Assembly (NCBI GenBank): GCA_002104905.1
Contig: MCFE01000146.1
Location: forward strand, 62,001 to 126,000
Length of the DNA: 64,000 nucleotides
Direction of reading: 5' to 3'
DNA from: Basidiobolus meristosporus CBS 931.73
Lineage: Eukaryota; Basidiobolomycota; Basidiobolomycetes; Basidiobolales; Basidiobolaceae
Program-made: the position numbers and the translations under genes
Notes under the pieces: model-generated
The model's database searches: none
What the model was told of the DNA's origin: nothing
Seen by the model: the letters and a program-made list of their open reading frames with translations, nothing else
Shown here: one piece after another, positions 45,056-56,889 of the stretch
How the letters are laid out: every line of letters starts with the position of its first letter
Numbering within the stretch: the stretch's first letter is position 1

Positions 45056-45400
45056 TATGAGTATGGACTGGAGCTTATGAGAAATACATTAGGTACTTGA
45101 TACTCTGTAATATCCTCCCAATTCTTTCAAATCTCCCTGGTATCTCAAGCAGCTCATCTAGCTTGAAGTGGCAGACATACAACTTGGTCACTTGTAAATG
45201 GATATTCTTGAAGAGCAAACACATGGGTTTTGGTTGAAATCTCTTGCTTCCACAGACTTCCTCTATCTTTTGTATATATAGCTCTTGATTAATTCAGTAT
45301 TCCAGACCATGGCCTATAGCTTGCCAGCTTTGCTGCAATTACATGCTTACCTCTGAATGTTCTCTTTGTGTGAAGATAATGCTCTTGGTGTGGGTGACTA
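45056..45400. repeat. Family D fragment
   Basis: TATGAGTATGGACTGGAGCTTATGAGAAATACATTAGG matches 5040-5075 and continues to 5330 (AGGTTGCCAAATTTGCTGCAATT in the long copy, AGCTTGCCAGCTTTGCTGCAATT here). Confidence 0.6.
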
Positions 45401-45479
45401 AATAGTAATAGTGTGTTTGAGTTATAGAGCAAGCCGTGGTAATGGAAAGTATTTCATTACTACATATCTCAAAAGCAAT

Positions 45480-45785
45480 ATTCCACATGTTTCCTAATTT
45501 TGCTTTTTGCTATTGTAACACATAAGCAAAAGATCAGGAATTTCCAACTTTAAAGGACAAATACTCAAGACCCTGACAGACAATCCACCTAAGCTTATTA
45601 TGTCTTGCAGAACACTCAATAGCCAACACATATTTCAAATTGTGCAATTTTTCATTTATCTTATGCACCTATCAATACCCTAACAGATTTCAATTAGTCC
45701 AGTCTCTTAGCACTTACTAATGCAACTCAATCAGAAAAGTATAAATGAAGTTTACTGAACCTTTTGGTTTAGTGTGTGTCTCAAA
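45480..45785 (+). pseudogene. Family F fossil ORF, C-terminal segment, plus a direct-repeat arm
   Basis: AKDQEFPTLKDKYSRP and AEHSIANTYF parallel 30800-30910. The last 125 bases (45661-45785) recur at 46566-46699 on the far side of the Ty3-B LTR fragment. Confidence 0.45.
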
Positions 45786-46699
45786 TATAATAAAAGATAT
45801 CTTCTCTGAGTATTTGTCACAAGTAGTGCCTCCAAGGTCAGTTGGCTGTCTGCACGGTTTCCTGGGATTGTCCTGTGATCTGGGGTTGGAAGTTCAGGTA
45901 GCAGCAGGTAGCAGTGATCACACTAATCAACAAGTTAGTATATTGATAAAAGGGATGATGATTTATTGCTGAGGGATTGCCTCCCTGATATACTTTTCTC
46001 ACTGGCTAAGTGATTACTACTCATGGTGTTCCAGAAGGTTTCAGAGATCAATAGAAATCTTAATGACATCAGAATGGGCTAAGAGTATTCTAAGTAGGTG
46101 CCAGAAGGTTCTAAGAGGCACAGCCCATCTAACCAATCAGGAATCAGTATGCTGAAGCATATGTAACATAGGGATACCATATATGGTATTGAAATGGTAG
46201 GGATGGTGACACAGGTTGATCATGTGTCACAGGTACTGGCACAGGTACTTGTCTAATATAAAAGCACTTACAGCTAGTATTCTTACATAAAGTGAGGGAT
46301 AACTTATGCAATAAGGTAAGCAGTGTGATAGTCAACTGGCTTATGGGATAGTACTCTTCAGGTAAGACAAATGGGATAACACTGAAATAAGTGTAGTAGA
46401 AAAATAGGAAAGTAGAAAATATGGGAATGAGCACATCTGTCAGTGGGTGTCATGGTGACCCCACTACAATGTCCTCAACTGATCTGCTAAGTATTTCCAA
46501 GTGATTAGTCTTCTGTGATTTATCTAGCCACCTAGCAGTTGCCAAGACATCACAGGATTGATAATGCAGTTTTCATTTATATTATGCTCCTATCAGTACC
46601 TAAACTGACTTCAATCAATCCAGTCTCTTAGTGCTTACTAATTTGACATGATCAGAGAAATATAAACAAAGGTTACTGAACATTTTGGCTTAGTTTGTA
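45661..46699 (+). repeat. Pair of direct repeats of about 125-135 bp flanking a Ty3-B LTR fragment
   Basis: 45661-45785 and 46566-46699 share TTTTCATTTAT, TATGC-CCTATCA, TCCAGTCTCTTAG-GCTTACTAAT and GTTTACTGAAC-TTTTGG. They are diverged, so the duplication is old. It may be an ancient LTR pair or a segmental duplication. Confidence 0.65.
45786..46467 (-). mobile_element. Ty3-B LTR, partial
   Basis: Matches 10520-11221 of the solo LTR. On the minus strand it starts TGTAGTGGGG (from 46467); the downstream third of the LTR is missing. Confidence 0.82.
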
Positions 46700-46989
46700 T
46701 CTCAACAAATTGAGATTGTCTCAGCAAAATCAGGAATTCAACAATTCCACTCTAGTTTCCACCCAAGCCTGTAATATCTGGCACTTCTAAGGACACCAAG
46801 CCTAGCCTGCATAACAAACCAACTCTGTTGTCTTATAGCCAAACCTAGCTATATACAACACCAACATTAGTCCAAAATCACTTTGCTAATATTTCTGCCA
46901 CTTTCTGGCAATTCTAAGATTCTGCATTTAAATGTTCCTTTGGTTCAGTTAAACCATTCAAGAGTTTTATTTTACTTTTCTCATGGATA

Positions 46990-47573
46990 CAAAAGGGTAT
47001 TACTGGAACATGTCTAGAGTATGAAAAATGCTTTCCACCTATGGTGGTAGATTCCTCACAGGTTGGTCACCTTGCAACGGTGGCATTTTCTGACTTGAAT
47101 GTTTTGCAGCTGTTAACACATTCCAGTATTTGGACAGTTGCTGGGTTGTATGTTGCTAGCTGTATAATGGTTGTCTACCTGTACCAAGTTCATGGTAAGT
47201 TACATCCTGGAATGATTTTGGAAAGAAAAAGCATTAAATGCTTGAGACCACTGATACTGTTATTGGTGGAAGTATGCCACACCTCAAGCCACAACATTGC
47301 ATCATTTACCAGTAAATGGATTACTGGGCTCACTTGGCACCATAAAGCATCCTTGGCATTTTCTCCTTGTGTGTAGACTCACTATACATTGGGAGTTTGC
47401 CAGGCTTATGCAGGTTACTTTTGTCAGAGGAGACATAGTCACAATTCCACTGGGAGCCTTCTTTGTCAGGGTAATCACTCCACAGGCCATATTCACAGGA
47501 CTGAGGTAAGGTTCAAGGCATCATAAACTCACCTGAGTCAGTTTGTACAAAGTGAGAAATACAGCAGGGTGCT
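46990..47573 (+). repeat. Dispersed repeat family E, best preserved copy
   Basis: Holds a 111-codon open frame (47041-47376): DSSQVGHLATVAFSDLNVLQ, TVAGLYVASCIMVVYLYQVH, GKLHPGMILERKSIKCLRPL, then HNIASFTSKWITGLTWHHKA. Hydrophobic but no clear membrane helix and no domain recognised. It leads directly, in the same orientation, into the family F N-terminal segment, so E may be the 5' part of that element. Confidence 0.5.
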
Positions 47574-49170
47574 GTGATAGAAGTACCAAAGATATTGAAG
47601 ATCCATGAAGCAGTTGAATGCAATGAAGGAAAGTGGGGTAATAATCAAGAGGCAATGAGAAGTCTAGAATGGCATCACCTCAAGGCTGGTACAACACAGG
47701 ATTGTCAGGAACTTAAGGATAAGCCAAATGAGCTTGATCTGCTCCAGCAGTATTATTCCAGTTTTAAACATGCCAATGGATTTTGGGGCAGCATTGGTAT
47801 GCTAAGAAGGTATCTCCAATATAGCAGAAACTGTCAAAGGCAGACAAACAAAGTTGCTGCAGCTAAAGACTAGTGGCTTCTGCAAAGACTGTCACTAGCT
47901 AGGCTCAAAGCTGCAAACAAGTAGCAAAGAAGTGTCAGGTAGTCAGAAGAGTGCCAGTTAGGGGCAAACAGGCAGAAACAGATGCAACAGTGAAACATTT
48001 ATCAAGGAAAACCAATAGTTCAATACAAGTAGTATTCAGTCAATGTATCAGTGAAGGACCTGGCAGTAGTAAAAACCTGTGACATTCTCAGGAGCCTGTC
48101 ACAAGCAGGGCTAAAAGCTCAAAACAGGTGGTAAAGAAGCATCAGGTAGTTGGGACAGTGCCAGTAAGGGTCACATAAGCAGAAACAGATGCACCAGTGC
48201 AGCATTTATAGAGGAGAAACCTCAGTACAGTACAAGAGGCATGCAGTCAAAGTAGTAGTCAAGTACCTGACAGTGATCAAGGTAAAGAAAATAAAGGCTA
48301 CCCAAGCCAGAGACAGGGAAGTGTGAAAAAAAGCTGCAGCTCATAACAACTAATGCTGTCAGCCTAAAGCAGGCTGAATCCTATAATAGCCAAAAGGACT
48401 TACCTACAATGCAACAATGGTTTTCACAAGAGTTGGAGGTGAAGCCAATTCAGCTACACTCTGGTGAGGTAGATGAGCATGCAGAAAATGGTACTTTGTT
48501 TACAACTGCCTCCTTGTCCTCCATTGTAGAGATAGTTGAGACCCTACTGATAGACAAAGCTACAGCATGAAGATCTCAAAATTCTATCACAATGCCTGTA
48601 GTGGAAACTTGGAACACAAATATGTACACCAAAAGGTTGCAGCACTAACTCAAGAGCAGTGCTCAAGAAAAAGCACTTGGATATTGCAGGTATTTGCAAC
48701 AAGTACTGGTAGATGAAGTATTAGACCTTGCAATGGCAGCTAAGGACCAGGATGTATGGGAACCAGTGAATGAACAGCGCATAAAGCTGTAGGCTTCACA
48801 CCAAAGTCATTGAAAGCAGGAGTTACAGCAGTAATACTTATATCATGGTGGATTTTTATGGTTTACTTATTGAGTGTGGGGTCAAGCTTGATGTTAGTAC
48901 TTTGTACAGGGACTTGTAAAGGACAGTAAAATTGGCAATTGAGTTGCAACTGAATATTGAATGGAATTGAACCAATTTGTATGCTTCAAAAGTAAGCGAA
49001 TTGGTTGAGTCAGGAAGAAAGGAGTGTGAAAAAGAGGCAATAGCCAATCAACAAACATAGAGGTAGGAGGTGATACAGAGTCTGGGATCAGAGAGTGAGT
49101 GAATTGGCAGAGAACCAATTAAATGCCACTTTTCCATTGTTATGATGAAGATTTTGATCAAGTTTGTTGT
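47574..49170 (+). pseudogene. Family F fossil ORF, longest copy, with in-frame tandem duplication
   Basis: N-terminal segment 47574-47870 (EAMRSLEWHHLKAG, KHANGFWGSIGMLRRYLQYS; 99 codons open). Then two tandem units of 207 bases (about 47885-48091 and 48092-48298), reading KQVAKKCQVVRRVPV and KQVVKKHQVVGTVPV, exactly 69 codons apart. Then DEVLDLAMAAKDQDVWEPV (48712-48768), HKAVGFTPKSLKAGVTAVIL and WWIFMVY, and LAIELQLNIEWN, ESGRKECEKEAIAN. Stops and at least two frame changes are present. The middle units look basic and polar, possibly disordered. Nothing identifies an enzyme. Probably a transposon-borne gene or a multiplied host gene. Confidence 0.55.
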
Positions 49171-49379
49171 AAAGTGTGGGATGAAATTTTTTTCATAGTC
49201 TTTGCACAGTCTCCAAACACAACCAATACCTCTTGGCTACAAGATTTTAATGTTGTAACAGCCTCTTGACAGGATCATCACAGCTATATCTCATAGTGCT
49301 TGTAAGCATTGTAATATATTGCAATATTTATGCTACTTATCTACTTGAATAGTGATCTGGAAATCAAAAATATCTGGCC
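49171..49379. other. Unassigned sequence
   Basis: No recognised feature. Confidence 0.35.
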
Positions 49380-49610
49380 TAAGTTTTGGATTGTAAATTC
49401 ATTTGGAATACTACATTCATCATCAGACATAAAGGGTGTAATTAATCTGAAGATTCTCTCAAGTCCTGCACACCATGCACACATGCTCTTGGGTTCTTCC
49501 TATGCATGCCTTATGGGCTTATTTATCAATAATAAGCTACAATTTATACAGAACCATGGCATTTGAGAAATCATCAAGTGGGAACTACATAATCTACTTG
49601 CATACTCCCA
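49380..49610 (+). mobile_element. Old copia LTR relic
   Basis: GCACACATGCTCTTGGGTTCTTCC (49477) and ATCATCAAGTGGGAACTACATAATCTACTTG match the copia LTR (63177 and 42270-42300), with an extra segment between them. Strongly diverged. Confidence 0.6.
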
Positions 49611-50200
49611 CCTGCTATGGCATGATTTCTGTAACAAGCCTGTTTATCATATCAGAGCATATTGTACAGCACTATCAGACACTGTGATTTGTGGCAAAAT
49701 GGAAAGAATACTCTGGGCACATATCAGGTTTGGAGTCTTTTACTCTGATGAATGGTACTGATACAACCATGGGCTTGGAAGAGATAAATGCAGTAAATCC
49801 CCTTTGAACATCCATCTAGTGGGACTCCAACTGATATCTTAGATTAGTGCTTGGATATGTAGTAGTAAGTGCTGCAAACTTGGCAAAGAGTTTGGTGTTA
49901 TATAAGAGATATTTAGTGCCAGCAGTTAGGACCCCCTGTGCTATTGGTATCAGTGCATAGTGTAGAGGGGCATAATAGTTCTAACTTCAAAGTGAGCTGA
50001 CAAAGGAAGTGTCAGGATGGATCTAGCATTGGCTTGAGTTGAAGGAGGACATGCAACAATCCATGCAGTTAAATGATCCGGCAAAATATTTCTCCTGCAT
50101 GGAATCCTGGTCCAACCATGAGCACCACAAAACATGACCAGTCTCAGAATGTTTCAATGCAATAGCTCATTGAGTGCAGTAGATGATCACAAAATGACCA
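49611..50200. other. Transition from repeats to CpG-normal island
   Basis: No gene recognised. CpG dinucleotides, nearly absent to the left, become frequent from about 50,200. Confidence 0.5.
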
Positions 50201-52680
50201 TACTTTTGACAACTCAATTAGGGCCCCGTACACAGCATACCATCTGATGAATATATGTGCTCTTATCGGGATGCCGCCCACGCGTGTATCATTGCTAGAG
50301 TGAAAACCACTTCAGGGAAGGTGAATATCATGTGCTGTGCTCTGGCACCAGCCTGATGGCAACCAAGATATGTCTATGGATCCTAGTCAAGTCCCACCCA
50401 ACCCACGCATCACTGATTCCTGATCTAGTCCTGAGGTAAGACAATGAATTTTCTTCCTGTCTCCTAGAGAAGTTCCACGTTCCCAGTGCCACTCCGCTCA
50501 GAATAAATCTTGTCGAGGAATTCGAAGGCTGCAGTGTGCAATAAATGTAGCCTGGCAAAACAGTGAACATCGAGTCTTTCCCGAGGCTCCAATACATGGG
50601 CAGCGTTAACGAGGACTCAATCCATCTTGGGGGAGCCAGCTATCCCAATGAGTCCCCCCCCCTCAAGCTGCAAGCGGTAACGGTCTCCTCGAATGGGGGA
50701 GCCTTCATGGGACATCAAGATCACGCAGATGGTATGATTGCGACTTTCAATCCGGGCCTGATCCACAAGCCTCCGATACATGCTTAAAGCTTGACCGGAT
50801 GTCCCAGCCCATATCCCGATATTAACACCTCCTGACCCTACTGCGGTCGCTTTTTCGACAACCTCACTGATGGCTCAGGCCATATGAATGTTGCTGGGTT
50901 ATAACCCGCAGTGGGTAATCTGCACCCTAGTGGAGACACCAGGTAACCACTCGAAACTATACGACCGAGACACGGTCCAGTTGAATGAGGCCAGGAAAAC
51001 CTGAAGGGGAAATTCCCTGCACCAAGCGGGCAGTTTGGCACCAACACAGACCACCAGCTTCCACTGTATAGGTTCCGCTGGCCTCAAGAGTGGGTCATCA
51101 GTAGATTCGCAATACTCGTTTGAAATTCACACTCGTGGAACATTGCATTCACCGGCTCACGCGCCGCTCGGCATTACCTGCTCCCATTAGTCATCCAGTC
51201 AAGATTGGCTACCCCCGCTACGAAAAGCGGGACCATTAATTAGCTTGCTTGAGACGAGCCCATGTAGGTAGACCTAGGGAATCCCCCCCACCGACCATGC
51301 TCAAGATAGATACATTTGGAGGTTCCAACGAATGGCACCTTTCCTCAGTTTAGGTGGAACAGGACAAGACCGGATAAGAAGGCGGGTGACTCTTTCGAGG
51401 CCGCTCTACGCGAGCTGTTTTAGTCTACCCACAGATCCCACAGTCTGGCTTGCGCTTCATCCACCCTGAGAAGCTGAAACAGCACCCAACTTACTCGGCC
51501 GTGGGTGGGAGTATCCTCATCCTGCATCGTAGTGGACAGAATAGAAACGCAGCCAACGTTGGGACAGATAAGCCAAAGGTCAAGCTGGAATGGGTGGGAA
51601 GATCAACGCCATATGAAATGACCACGGCAATGCAAAGTAACACCACCTCCACCGCGTACATTCATGTTTGGAAGTGACCAGCGGCTATTTCGTCAGGGTT
51701 GGATAGATTTGGAATCATGTGCCTGCCGGGCAGTCCCGATGCAAATGTACTGATGGCTGGAGGAACGTGTACCACCTAACGTAACGCAAGTCTCAATAAG
51801 CGAGCCGCTCATGGGATCCAAGCTTGCGACTGTAGTGGAGGCAGTAATTCGTGGCATCAGAAGTTGTACATCACGCGGCTTTCATTCAGCATGACCTCTT
51901 CGGCGTGAAAGCAAGTGGATCTAGCGATGCACCAGAGCCACGATCGGTTTCTAGCGGCTGCCCCATTCGAAAGACTCCAAGGTAGCTCTAGCTCGCCGAA
52001 TATGGGGGATCTGGAAACTGCCGGACTGCAGCGTGATTGATGGTCCGTTGTGCATCATTGGTAGGCTGGTGGACTGGTGGTCAAACCGGTAATGGGATTA
52101 TCCGGTTACGGGGTCTTGGGAGCTCGGTGCATGAACTTTATCCTTTTCGGGTAGGCCAGTGGGTTTCCCTGTGTGCCAGCTTATGTCATCGATGGACTGA
52201 GTACCGGTTGTACAATGGCCGTTGGTTTCTTCGCATCGAAATTTGTTTCACGATCGATGGCCATTCCAATGACATATGCCTTGGATACTGCAGCGTGAGA
52301 TGGTTCATTGGATATAGCTTAATGAATTTCAGGAGAGTCATTAGGAACATCCGCTACAGCGATGGAGCTTTACACCTGTAGAAACATCCCTCATGCCCCA
52401 AGAGCCAGGAATGCAAATGTCTCCTGCTAGCCAAGAGATTCCCTGCCAAAGCATGGCCACACAAAGCTCCGCCGGGCTTCGAGGAATACGTAGCATTCGC
52501 ATAGGCCTCCATAGAATGGAGCAGCAACTTAACCACTGATACATAGGGAGCTTTGTGGAATATGAATTTGACTGTGTGGCGTCGATTGTCCAGCCTCTGG
52601 TTTCACACTACTCTCAGTGCTCCCTTGTGTGTATGATGAATCCGGTTGTTGATGATGTAGGAGTGGCCGTGGTGTATCTC
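50201..52680. other. Intergenic DNA, no gene supported
   Basis: Short open frames on both strands (for example plus 52037-52381, 114 codons; plus 50563-50787) have no domain and overlap frames on the other strand. A C-tract lies at 50655-50663. A gene with many short exons cannot be excluded by eye. Confidence 0.45.
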
Positions 52681-52687
52681 ATGTCGG

Positions 52688-52703
52688 TAATAAATAATTT
52701 ATT
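52688..52703. terminator. Candidate poly(A) signals on both strands
   Basis: AATAAA at 52689-52694 on the plus strand and AATAAA on the minus strand at 52698-52703. The minus-strand signal lies about 160 bases after the zinc-finger stop codon, a normal 3' UTR length for a fungus. Confidence 0.45.
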
Positions 52704-52861
52704 TACACAAGTGGGGGGGATAATGATATTGTGAAGAAATAACCAGCCGGTCTAAAGATCCAGCTCTAATATACAAACAGTGCCGACTCTTCCTGTGCCA
52801 CCTATCTTTGGTCGGGTAGCCGATTTTGTAGCCGATCGGCGCCTCGAACCCTCTTGGTGGG

Positions 52862-53317
52862 CTATTCTGATGCGTGCTTCTTTTGATGTTTGATCAAAGC
52901 TATTCGCCTGGTGTAGCTTTTGTTACAATGGGAGATCATGCACACATAGGGCCTCTCACCGGTGTGAGTGCGACGATGCCGCGCAAACGATGAGCTATCA
53001 CTGAATGTCCTCCCGCACCCCGGATGATTACACTGGTGGGGCTTTTCCCCCGTGTGGGTACGGATGTGGACTCGGAGTGCGGATTGCTGTATGAATCCCT
53101 TGCCACAAATCTCACATGTGTAGGGCCGCTCGCCAGTGTGCGTTCGTCTATGCCGTATCATGTCAGAATTCCTGGAAAAGGCTTTCTGACAACTCTCCCA
53201 GCTACAAACCAGATGAACCTTTCCTCCGATGGAGCCGGTGTCCGAATCGGACGAGCTCGCCCGTTGGCGTCGGATTGGCTCGTGGTAGTCAAGGTTCAAA
53301 ATAAGCTGAAGGTCCAT
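52862..53317 (-). CDS. Four-finger C2H2 zinc-finger protein, probable transcription factor
   Basis: 151 codons from the first ATG (53317, [14 protein letters not shown]) without intron; the frame is open nine codons further upstream but without another ATG. After a short acidic/Ser region ([10 protein letters not shown]) come four fingers: [20 protein letters not shown] (C-X4-C ... H-X3-H), [39 protein letters not shown] and [20 protein letters not shown]. The canonical linkers HTGERPY and HTGEKPH are present between them. Every Cys and His ligand is in place. It should be a nuclear, sequence-specific DNA-binding protein. The finger array resembles a fungal C2H2 group in which it lies at the C-terminus of a longer protein; here the protein is very short and lacks a visible activation domain. 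A further upstream exon is possible. Base composition is typical of the island and I see no damage. Confidence 0.85.
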   Translation of the reverse strand: MDLQLILNLDYHEPIRRQRASSSDSDTGSIGGKVHLVCSWESCQKAFSRNSDMIRHRRTHTGERPYTCEICGKGFIQQSALRVHIRTHTGEKPHQCNHPGCGRTFSDSSSFARHRRTHTGERPYVCMISHCNKSYTRRIALIKHQKKHASE

Positions 53318-56300
53318 GTTGCTAACCAAAAACACGAATGTCACAAGGAGGTGTAGAACTGCCTAGTGTAACAGTGGTACCCGCTGCACACAAGTGGTGA
53401 CGCTACTATACGTTGTGGGGGAAAGAGTGGATGATGAGGGCTTCGGAGAGGTTGCAAGTTGATGTCGATATGCGGCAGGTCAAGAGTCGTATTGGTTGAA
53501 TCGAATGAATATCAGGATACTTGACAGTCTGCTGAAGATTCAGTCGGAAGAATACATGGTGGATCAAGATGGAGGCAGATCCAGTGGCTTTTATATCTGC
53601 TGAGATCGATGAGAAGCTGGTCTATCTAGATGAATTGGCCTACAAAGCCATGTATAGGAAATGCCGAACATCGTAAGCATCATGGAAGGCCCCCCCGATC
53701 ACAGAGTTTGTAATCACCAGGATCCGCAATGATCCTACAACTGAGAGTCCCACAGGCAGCGAATGCGAAGTGGGCCACATAGTGCTTGGTAGTGCCACGC
53801 GTCTTCCATCGGCCATCGTACCATAATTTTAACGGCCTCATTGTGTTTCAAAATCCAGGGGCGATTGTGTTAGGATCGTCTTAGAATAACCTAATGGTAG
53901 CGGATACGAGTTTGTTTGCTGGCATACCATCGTCCACCGGGAGCACCACCCTCAATTCCACCTGATATATCAATTGATCCCTATTTCATGGGAAAACATT
54001 GCTCGTAGTGGCATGGTGACTCCATTAGAGACTACGGGAGCATCCTTGTTAAGTCACTGAGCCTACATTGATTTGTGTTGCAGCAAATGATTCTGCAGCA
54101 TTTCCAATAGGTTGCATCATTGTATCTCGGTCCTCATCAATAGCTACACCGCTGATCCTGAAAGCGCAATTGTGGATACTGGTCCAGCCTAGATTCATTC
54201 TCCTGGGCAATTTCAACAACGGCAGGCTGAGGTTGGTTTAATTAGCGGCCTCCAACCGGACGCAGAAGTTTGGAGATTCCACAAGTTAACTGAATTGTAC
54301 CTGATAACACATCTTTCACTAGTACTATATCTGGCCATGGCATTTGGAGCTTGCTGGAATTACTTGGCACCAATTTTGCGACTTGGCCAGCGGGTGGTGG
54401 GGGCAAGTTTCATGCTCGTGTCTCCATAATCAACCTTTGGCATGTTTAATGTACTGCCAGCGCTTATACAGCCACTGCAAAACTCGGTTGGTCTCAACCC
54501 AATCTCTCGTGCCATAATTGGCACTACAGAGTGTGATCTATATGACATCATCGACTGTCGCTAGCCTGTCCTGAATGAAAAGTAAATCCCATCCAAGTCT
54601 TCATCTTATGGATACCAATCCCCTGGGTTGTCTGACCTCAGTCTGGATTCAGGTCTCTTAGTAATCTTGCGAAAATAGTACCGGCCGTCGCTACCTCGTG
54701 ATATCATTGGTCCAATGCACCTGGGAATCTGGTTTTCATGCAGCAATTGGCAATGAAAAATCCTGAGCGTATTGAGGATAAACCGGAAATCACCGTATTG
54801 TTGAAGCGACTCTTTGGAATGAAGTAAGCAAGAACTGATTTTTACGGACGCTCTGAACCACACTACGAAATGCCTGCGTATATCACTCTCGTTAACCACC
54901 CTAGCTCATCAATGCCATATCGAAGATCTGATCCTGCTGATCATTATCTCCTTGGGCTTCTTTAACGAGAGCGCCGGGAAGTGTGCTGCTCTGGTTGACG
55001 GCATGGGTGGCCATCTGCTCAAGGTGATAAGGTAGCTTTTCAGGCAGCCCGTACCATAAGAGGACAAGAAATCAACTCAACAAGAATTCCGGTGTCTCAT
55101 GCACGCAAACACCATTTGTCAGCAGCCAGAGCGGAGGAGGCGATTCGATCGATCTGATCGCATTCACCTCATCACTTCAAAAGCATCCTCTCGCTCATCT
55201 TCCACCCCATCGAAACCCAATCCCTAGAAGATACGGTCTCTAGCTATTGGTTCCGAGGTCAGGCCACGAATACAGGTTGCTGCATAAATTTGCAATTCCT
55301 AACAGCAATCAATTCCATGGCAACTCCGCTAGGAATCCACAAAAAACCCCATGCTCTGCATATAGCCAGGATCATCGGCCTAATCAATGTCTTGGAATCC
55401 ATTTTAAAAATAGCTACATCATCGGCGCTATCGTGGAACAAGTCATCTAACTGATTCATTCTACCCTCACAGCAGTACCTATCCTTGTCATATGAAGGAC
55501 GCTTTCAAACCTATTCCCGCAATTTATGCTTCTTTTGGTTAGGAAGTGGTTTTCATCAAGCGGGCCCATTCTCCGCTGCGTTATTCGATACATGTCTCTC
55601 GTCGTCCCATCTCGGGAACTCATAGAACCTCAATTGATGCAGGGCCCAAACTAGCAAGTAAGCCCCTTTGAGGTGACTAAGCGGTCATGCCCAGAAAAGT
55701 GGCCCTACACGTTAATTACATAATCATGCTGGCCGATGATCGAGAAATACACTCATCGAACTCTGGCTGATCGATGCACGGCAACAGGAATGTCCCCTCC
55801 AGTCCATCCTGCTGCCACACCACACCATGGCATCCCAAACCAGCAACTGAGAAAGGACAATCACCACCCACGAACGATTCCTGGATTGTTCATTGAGGCA
55901 GATCGGGGACTGGCGTACAACCATTCATTTTAGGGATTCAGAGCAGCTTGCCCTTGATCCGCTGACTCATCCCATTGCCTGTGGGCAGGAAGTGTTCTCA
56001 CCTGTCCATCAAGAAATGCAGAGTAAAGCATTCACTTGGACAAGGTCAGGCTACAGCCAAGGAAAGAAAGGAGCCCAGTACTGCGCGAGAGAATTTGCAG
56101 CCGATGCAGATGGATTCTCCGTCAAGTAGAGTTGTGGAGTAAAGCGTCCTTAGCACAGCAGATGTGGATGGACGAATCGCATCCATATCGGTCAACCCCA
56201 ACCATATGCGTGTTGGGTAAGAGTGGTTGGATCTCATGGCTGGATGCGATTCATCTCGCCATGAGCCCAAAACAAGGATGCGTTTTGGTCAGATCTATTC

Positions 56301-56889
56301 TGGATCACTTGGTCCCAATTGGGGAAGGGGGTGGTGGCAGAGTGGGAAAGTTTGAAAACAATCACTGATTTTCCATGAATGGAATGAAACTAAAAATTCC
56401 CCACCACTTGAGGCCACTCCTGTATGCAAGAGAATATAGATTTCATATGGCGGAACATCCAGAATAGGATTTGGAGTCACTTGATTCATTGCTCATGTCG
56501 AGGGGCCTGGCCTGGTGCTTGCTCTCTCGCTAGACCTCCAAACCATAACAATGATGTGAAAATTTCTAGATTCTCCTTAAGCGGTCGGATTCACACTTAA
56601 TGTTAATTAAGTTCATCATATGATGTAAATATTACTTGAATAGTAAGCTGAATAAGTGCGGGTGATAGGACATCAATATTTTGAGAAATGTGGATTCGCT
56701 GCACTTCATTCAAGTTGTTGTGAGCGCACGTAAGATTTTCTCTCTTTCCTCTGTTAGCCGAGCTTTCTCCCAAGCCCCACTTCCAACTTATTTCGTCAAG
56801 TGAACGTTCCAGCCAAGACCCTCCCTGTGACTACCTTTTGGAATTTCTCCCCGTTGGATGTCTTTCCATCCAGCTTACTCGAGTCCAGC
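53318..56889. other. Long intergenic region, no gene supported
   Basis: Upstream region of both flanking genes. Several open frames of 60-110 codons (54606-54899 minus, 55736-55933 plus, 56036-56368 plus) show no known domain, and competing frames overlap them. An imperfect inverted repeat (GAATCGCATCCA at 56174-56185, TGGATGCGATTC at 56241-56252) lies in it. The last 150 bases before 56890 are pyrimidine-rich (CTCTCTTTCC, TTCTCC), as is common in fungal promoters. Confidence 0.45.

Noticed and set aside
52037-52381. 114-codon plus frame in the island
   Set aside because: No domain, overlapped by minus frames, no splice or poly(A) context; chance is likely in CpG-rich DNA.
52825-52860. Minus-strand GGTTCGAGGCGCC, resembling a pol III box B
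   Set aside because: The required upstream part would lie in the zinc-finger coding sequence and no cloverleaf can be drawn.
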